Source: Verrucomicrobiales bacterium
GTDB lineage: Bacteria; Verrucomicrobiota; Verrucomicrobiia; Verrucomicrobiales; V1-33
Reading direction: 5' to 3'
Assembly (NCBI GenBank): GCA_023253495.1
Contig: JALRGF010000248.1
Location: 1 to 8,739 of the forward strand
Length of the DNA stretch: 8,739 bases
The notes under the pieces are model-generated. The model was not told the DNA's origin. It made no database searches and saw nothing but the letters and a program-made list of their open reading frames with translations. The translations under genes and the position numbers were made by a program. Positions 5,445 to 8,739 of the stretch are shown one piece after another. The first letter of the stretch is position 1, and each line of letters starts with the position of its first letter.

Positions 5445-6356
5445 ATGAAGAACCTGCTGTCCCTTGAGCAACTCACCGCCGGCGAGATGGAGGAGATCCT
5501 TGATCTGGCCGCGACACTCAAGAAGCGGCGCGGCACGCGGGCGGCAGCGCGCCACCAGCCGTTGCGCGGACAGACCTGGGCGATGATTTTCACGAAGGCG
5601 TCGACGCGGACCCGGGTGAGTTTTGAAGTGGGGGTGCGGGAGCTGGGCGGAGATGTTTTTTTTCTGAGCCCGGCGGACTCGCAGCTCGGGAGGGGTGAGC
5701 CGATCCGGGACACGGCTCGGGTTTTCGGGCGGCTGGCGCACGGGGCGATCATCCGGACTTTTGCGCAGCGTGACGTGGAGGAGTTTGCGGAATTCAGCGG
5801 CCTGCCGACGATCAACGCGCTGACGGACGAGGAGCATCCGTGCCAGGTGCTGGCGGATCTGCAGACGATGCGGGAGAAGCTGGGCGGCTGGGCGGGCCGG
5901 AAAGTGGTGTTCATGGGTGATGGCGACAACAACATGGCGCGCTCGTGGATGTGGGCGGCGGAGCGGCTCGGGTTCCAGCTGGTGCTGTGTGCACCGAAGA
6001 AGTACCAGCCGGGCGCGGCGTATCTGGCGCAGTTCCGGAGTGGCGGCATCGCGTGTGAGAGTGACCCGGCCCGGGCGGTGGCGGGCGCCGATGTGCTGTA
6101 CACCGATGTGTTTGTCAGTATGGGGCAGGAGGCTGAGGGCGCGCGCCGTCTGAAGGAACTCAAGGCGTATCAGATCAACCGGGAGCTGGTTGAGCGCGCC
6201 GGTCCGCAGGCGATCGTCATGCACTGCCTGCCGGCCTATCGCGGCAAGGAGATCACGGAGGAGGTGCTGGAGGCGCATGCCGACACCATTTTCCAGGAGG
6301 CGGAAAACCGTCTGCATGCGCAGAAGGCGGTGATGTCGCTGCTGGCGCGGGTTTAG
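5445..6356 (+). CDS. argF: Ornithine carbamoyltransferase
   Basis: ArgF joins carbamoyl phosphate and L-ornithine to give citrulline, the sixth step of arginine synthesis, in the cytoplasm as a trimer. The 303-residue product (usual length 300-335) carries the carbamoyl-phosphate loop STRTR (53-57), HPCQ (131-134), the ornithine-side DGDNNMARSW (159-168), the SMG loop (225-227) and the HCLPAYRG motif with C261. STRTR together with SMG and HCLP points to true ornithine carbamoyltransferase rather than the acetyl- or succinylornithine enzymes. Small deviations are DGDNN where DGNNV is common, and Tyr where HCLPAHRG has His. The ATG at 5445 places the normal N-terminus (MKNLLSLEQLT); the upstream extension to 5352 is not family-like and overlaps argB. 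No obvious Shine-Dalgarno is present, so translation may depend on coupling or on the spacer hairpin. Confidence 0.95.
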   Translation: MKNLLSLEQLTAGEMEEILDLAATLKKRRGTRAAARHQPLRGQTWAMIFTKASTRTRVSFEVGVRELGGDVFFLSPADSQLGRGEPIRDTARVFGRLAHGAIIRTFAQRDVEEFAEFSGLPTINALTDEEHPCQVLADLQTMREKLGGWAGRKVVFMGDGDNNMARSWMWAAERLGFQLVLCAPKKYQPGAAYLAQFRSGGIACESDPARAVAGADVLYTDVFVSMGQEAEGARRLKELKAYQINRELVERAGPQAIVMHCLPAYRGKEITEEVLEAHADTIFQEAENRLHAQKAVMSLLARV

Positions 6357-6641
6357 CGCCGCGGTCGCTGGCCGCGAGGTGGGACGAGCACTCGGCGCTC
6401 GCAGGCGGTGGGCGCGTGCGAGGCAGGGGCGGGGCTGCCGATTTTATTGCGGGTGCGCGCGTGGCCGGGCGTTGATGGCCGGGCGTTGATCAAGGCCGGG
6501 GCGGTGGTGCTGGTTTCCGTGCGCGGACGGCTCGAGGAGGCGGGAGTGGACTGGTCGTGGGATGTTTTCCCCGCCTGCGCGCCCGGAGGTTGCTCCCTCT
6601 ATCCTCGTCTGTCGCGTCCCGCCTTGAGATGAGGGCGATCT
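6357..6641. other. Intergenic region after argF, GC-rich hairpins and a tandem duplication
   Basis: No gene is supported in these 285 bases. Right after the argF stop there is a small stem CGCGG/CCGCG and a second GAGC/GCTC stem, neither followed by a T run, so termination here is not clear-cut. At 6463-6490 a 14-base unit occurs twice in perfect tandem. The end of the region (about 6590-6640) should carry the promoter for the transpeptidase-antiporter operon, but I cannot identify -35 and -10 boxes with confidence. Confidence 0.4.
6463..6490. repeat. Perfect tandem duplication of a 14-base unit
   Basis: GGCCGGGCGTTGAT occurs at 6463-6476 and again at 6477-6490 without any mismatch; a partial third copy (GGCCGGG) follows at about 6494. 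This looks like a replication-slippage duplication in non-coding DNA. Confidence 0.8.
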
Positions 6642-7187
6642 GTGCTGTGGTACCTCATGCTCCAAGGCGCATTCAGATCTGTGATGGCGGTGATGGCGCT
6701 GTTCGGCGCAAGCTGTGCCGACCCGCACCGGCTGGTGGTTTCGGTGCCCGAGCAGCGGATGGCGGTGTATCGCAAGGATGCGTTGCTGGGGAGCTTTCCG
6801 GTTTCGACGTCGAAATTCGGCTATGGCGACGCCCCCGGCACCAACCATACGCCGCTGGGCAAACTGAAGGTGGCCCGGAAGATCGGGGGCGGTCAGCCGA
6901 GCGGGATGCGGTTCAAGAGCCGGCGGCCGACGGGGGAGATTGTGGCGGTCAACGCGCCCGGGCGGGATCCGATTGTGACGCGGATCCTCTGGCTGAAGGG
7001 GCGTGACGGGCAGAATCCGAATGCCTATGGGCGGTATATTTACATTCACGGGACCCCGGAGGAGGCGAAGCTCGGCACGCCGGCGAGCTACGGATGCATC
7101 CGGATGGCGTCGCGCGACATTCTCTGGCTTTATGATCTGGTGGGCACGGGGGCGGCGGTTGACGTCTTGACCACGCCGCTGCCGTGA
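6642..7187 (+). CDS. L,D-transpeptidase (YkuD domain), probably exported
   Basis: The protein has 181 residues with a YkuD-type catalytic domain. The fold starts with LVVSVPEQRMAVYR (31-44), followed by the F-PVSTSKFG strand and the TPLGKLKV turn (70-77); the active-site motif is H136-G-T ... S149-Y-G-C152-I-R-M, with C152 the nucleophile. Such enzymes form 3-3 cross-links in peptidoglycan or attach lipoproteins to it, in the periplasm. Residues 1-25 are hydrophobic (a signal-peptide-like FRSVMAVMALFGASC); Cys25 could be lipidated, but the residue at -3 is Gly, so the lipobox is not canonical. The start chosen is GTG 6642, which has GAGGG seven bases upstream; ATG 6657 or ATG 6681 are alternatives that would give a shorter, more standard signal peptide. 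The antiporter gene begins 15 bases after the stop, so the two are probably co-transcribed. Confidence 0.88.
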   Translation: MLWYLMLQGAFRSVMAVMALFGASCADPHRLVVSVPEQRMAVYRKDALLGSFPVSTSKFGYGDAPGTNHTPLGKLKVARKIGGGQPSGMRFKSRRPTGEIVAVNAPGRDPIVTRILWLKGRDGQNPNAYGRYIYIHGTPEEAKLGTPASYGCIRMASRDILWLYDLVGTGAAVDVLTTPLP

Positions 7188-7202
7188 ACCAGAGGACGGA
7201 AG

Positions 7203-8739
7203 ATGCCGCACAATCTTGATCTGATCTTCACTCTGACCGGCGGGCTGACCGCGGCGCTGGCACTCGGGTTTCTGACCTACCGCTTGCGGTTGTCGCCGAT
7301 TGTCGGGTACCTGCTGGCGGGCATTCTGGTCGGGCCGTTCACGCCCGGTTTTGTGGCGGACGAGGCCATTGCCACCCAGTGCGCGGAGATCGGGGTGATT
7401 CTGCTGATGTTCGGGGTCGGTCTGCATTTCCATCTCAAGGACTTGCTGGCGGTGCGCCGGGTGGCGGTGCCTGGCGCGCTGGTGCAGATTGCGGTGGCGA
7501 CGGTGCTGGGGGCGGTGGTCACGCGGTTTTTCGGATGGAGCTGGACGGCGGGAGTGCTTTTCGGCATGGCCATTGCGGTGGCGAGCACGGTGGTGCTGAC
7601 GCGGGTGCTGGCGGACAACCGGGAGCTGCACACACCGAGCGGCCACATCGCGATCGGCTGGCTGATTGTCGAGGATCTGTTCACGATCGTGGCTTTGGTG
7701 CTGCTGCCTGCGCTGTTTGGGGCCACGGCGGGTGGCAGCGGGGCCGGCCTGACGCTCGCGTTGGCGCTGTTGAAACTCGGGGCGCTGGTGGCATTCACGC
7801 TGGTGGCCGGGCAGCGGCTGATCCCGCGGTTGCTCGGGTATGTGGCGCGCACGCGATCGCGGGAATTGTTCACGCTTTCGGTGCTGGTGCTTGCGCTGGG
7901 CATCGCGGTGGGGTCGGCGAAATTTTTCGGGGCGTCGATGGCGCTGGGGGCTTTTCTGGCGGGCATGGTGGTCGGGCAGTCGGAATTCAGCGCGCGGGCG
8001 GCGGCCGACGCGTTGCCGATGCGGGACGCCTTTGCGGTGCTTTTTTTTGTTTCCGTCGGCATGTTGTTTGATCCGTCTTCCCTGGCGCACGGGTGGCCGT
8101 TGATGCTGGCGACGCTCGGGGTGGTGGTAGTGGGCAAGCCGCTGGCCGCGCTGTCGGTGGTGCTGGCGTTCGGGAAGCCGTTGAAGTCGGCGCTTTCCAT
8201 TGCGGTGGCATTGGCGCAGATCGGGGAGTTTTCGTTCATTCTGGCGGCCCTGGCGATTTCGCTGAAGGTGATGCCGGCGGAGGCGACCAATGCGCTGGTC
8301 GTGGCCTCGGTGGTGTCGATCACGCTGAATCCAATGCTTTACAAGGGGATCGGGCCGCTGGTCCGCTGGCTGGAGCGGCGCGGGTGGGTGCGGGTGGCCG
8401 GTCCGGAGGCGCTGCCGGCGGCGGCCCTCGGGGAGATGACGCACCATGTGGTGATGGTCGGGCACGGGCCGGTCGGCCGCACCCTCAGCCGCATCCTGCG
8501 TGCCAACGGCATCGAGGTGGTGGTTATCGAGATGAACATCGACACCGTGCAGCAGCTGCGGGGGGAAGGTCGGCTGGCGGTGCACGGCGACGCCGCCAAT
8601 CCCGAGATCCTGCGTCATGCCGCCCTGGCCGATGCCGAGGGCCTGATCATCGCGGCGCGGGGGATCGACTCCAGCGAGGTGGTGCGCAGTGCGCGGGATC
8701 TCAATCCGGATATCCGCATTCTCGCCCGGGTCACCTACC
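7203..8739 (+). CDS. ybaL: Cation:proton antiporter with TrkA-N domain, YbaL/KefB type (3' end outside window)
   Basis: The frame is open from ATG 7203 to the window edge; 512 codons are visible and the family is about 560 residues, so roughly the last 50 are missing. AGAGGA lies seven bases upstream of the ATG. Residues 5-385 form a polytopic Na+/H+-exchanger domain of about 12 helices, with YLLAGILVGPFTPGFVAD near 38-55, FGVGLHF (70-76), the ion-pathway motif IGWLIVED (E157-D158), RDAFAVLFFVSVGMLFDP near 275-292 and LAQIGEFSFILA near 338-349. From about residue 414 a TrkA-N Rossmann domain starts with VVMVGHGPVGRTL (GxGxxG) and VVVIEMN, the acidic residue that selects NAD. Block by block it matches what I remember of E. 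coli YbaL. It should exchange K+ (or Na+) for protons across the inner membrane, gated by nucleotide; the exact ion is not shown by sequence. Confidence 0.93.
   Translation, partial: MPHNLDLIFTLTGGLTAALALGFLTYRLRLSPIVGYLLAGILVGPFTPGFVADEAIATQCAEIGVILLMFGVGLHFHLKDLLAVRRVAVPGALVQIAVATVLGAVVTRFFGWSWTAGVLFGMAIAVASTVVLTRVLADNRELHTPSGHIAIGWLIVEDLFTIVALVLLPALFGATAGGSGAGLTLALALLKLGALVAFTLVAGQRLIPRLLGYVARTRSRELFTLSVLVLALGIAVGSAKFFGASMALGAFLAGMVVGQSEFSARAAADALPMRDAFAVLFFVSVGMLFDPSSLAHGWPLMLATLGVVVVGKPLAALSVVLAFGKPLKSALSIAVALAQIGEFSFILAALAISLKVMPAEATNALVVASVVSITLNPMLYKGIGPLVRWLERRGWVRVAGPEALPAAALGEMTHHVVMVGHGPVGRTLSRILRANGIEVVVIEMNIDTVQQLRGEGRLAVHGDAANPEILRHAALADAEGLIIAARGIDSSEVVRSARDLNPDIRILARVTY

Noticed and set aside
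4435..6356. Acetyl- or succinylornithine carbamoyltransferase variant of the arginine pathway
   Set aside because: The transferase has the STRTR, SMG and HCLP signature of true ornithine carbamoyltransferase and the usual short length.
6444..8618. A 724-codon open frame on the minus strand
   Set aside because: It lies opposite the transpeptidase and antiporter genes, both with clear family motifs. Its translation is dominated by Arg, His, Pro and Gln with no domain, which is typical of the antisense of high-GC genes.

Overview
The window is high-GC bacterial chromosome with closely packed genes. It looks like a Gram-negative organism: it has an outer-membrane beta-barrel protein, a periplasmic L,D-transpeptidase, a YbaL-type antiporter and arginine biosynthesis genes. 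The style of argB, argF and the decayed MarC gene, plus palindromic intergenic repeats of a type I associate with Verrucomicrobiota and Planctomycetota, makes a verrucomicrobial (Opitutales-like) origin my best guess. That is inference; no marker gene is present.

Left part (1-1430, + strand): the 3' end of a large outer-membrane porin of the alginate-export type, followed 4 bases later by the start of a MarC-family membrane protein. The MarC gene is broken: the reading frame shifts near 1349-1353 and stops at 1430, with the second half missing. 

Accessory patch (about 1430-2800): a non-coding stretch with three hairpin palindromes resembling a dispersed REP-like repeat, the orphan C-terminal end of a PIN-domain toxin gene on the minus strand (1780-1869), and then an intact VapBC-type toxin-antitoxin pair on the minus strand. 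The G-over-C strand bias seen in the rest of the window weakens here and GC falls, so this reads as inserted or decayed sequence that ended the marC gene.

Middle (2861-4221, minus strand): a two-gene operon with an ATGA overlap. A winged-helix regulator of unrecognised family comes first, then a short-chain dehydrogenase strikingly like 7-alpha-hydroxysteroid dehydrogenase (HdhA). The 213-base gap between the regulator and argB is divergent and must hold both promoters; it has a perfect 12-base palindrome nearer the regulator.

Right part (4435-8739, + strand): argB (N-acetylglutamate kinase) and argF (ornithine carbamoyltransferase), steps 2 and 6 of arginine synthesis, separated by 86 bases that contain a long-loop hairpin followed by a T run. 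After a 285-base gap with a 14-base tandem duplication come an L,D-transpeptidase and, 15 bases later, a YbaL/KefB-type cation:proton antiporter that runs off the right edge. No clearly new defence or biosynthetic system is evident. The best leads are the regulator-HdhA operon and the toxin-antitoxin/REP patch that interrupts marC.
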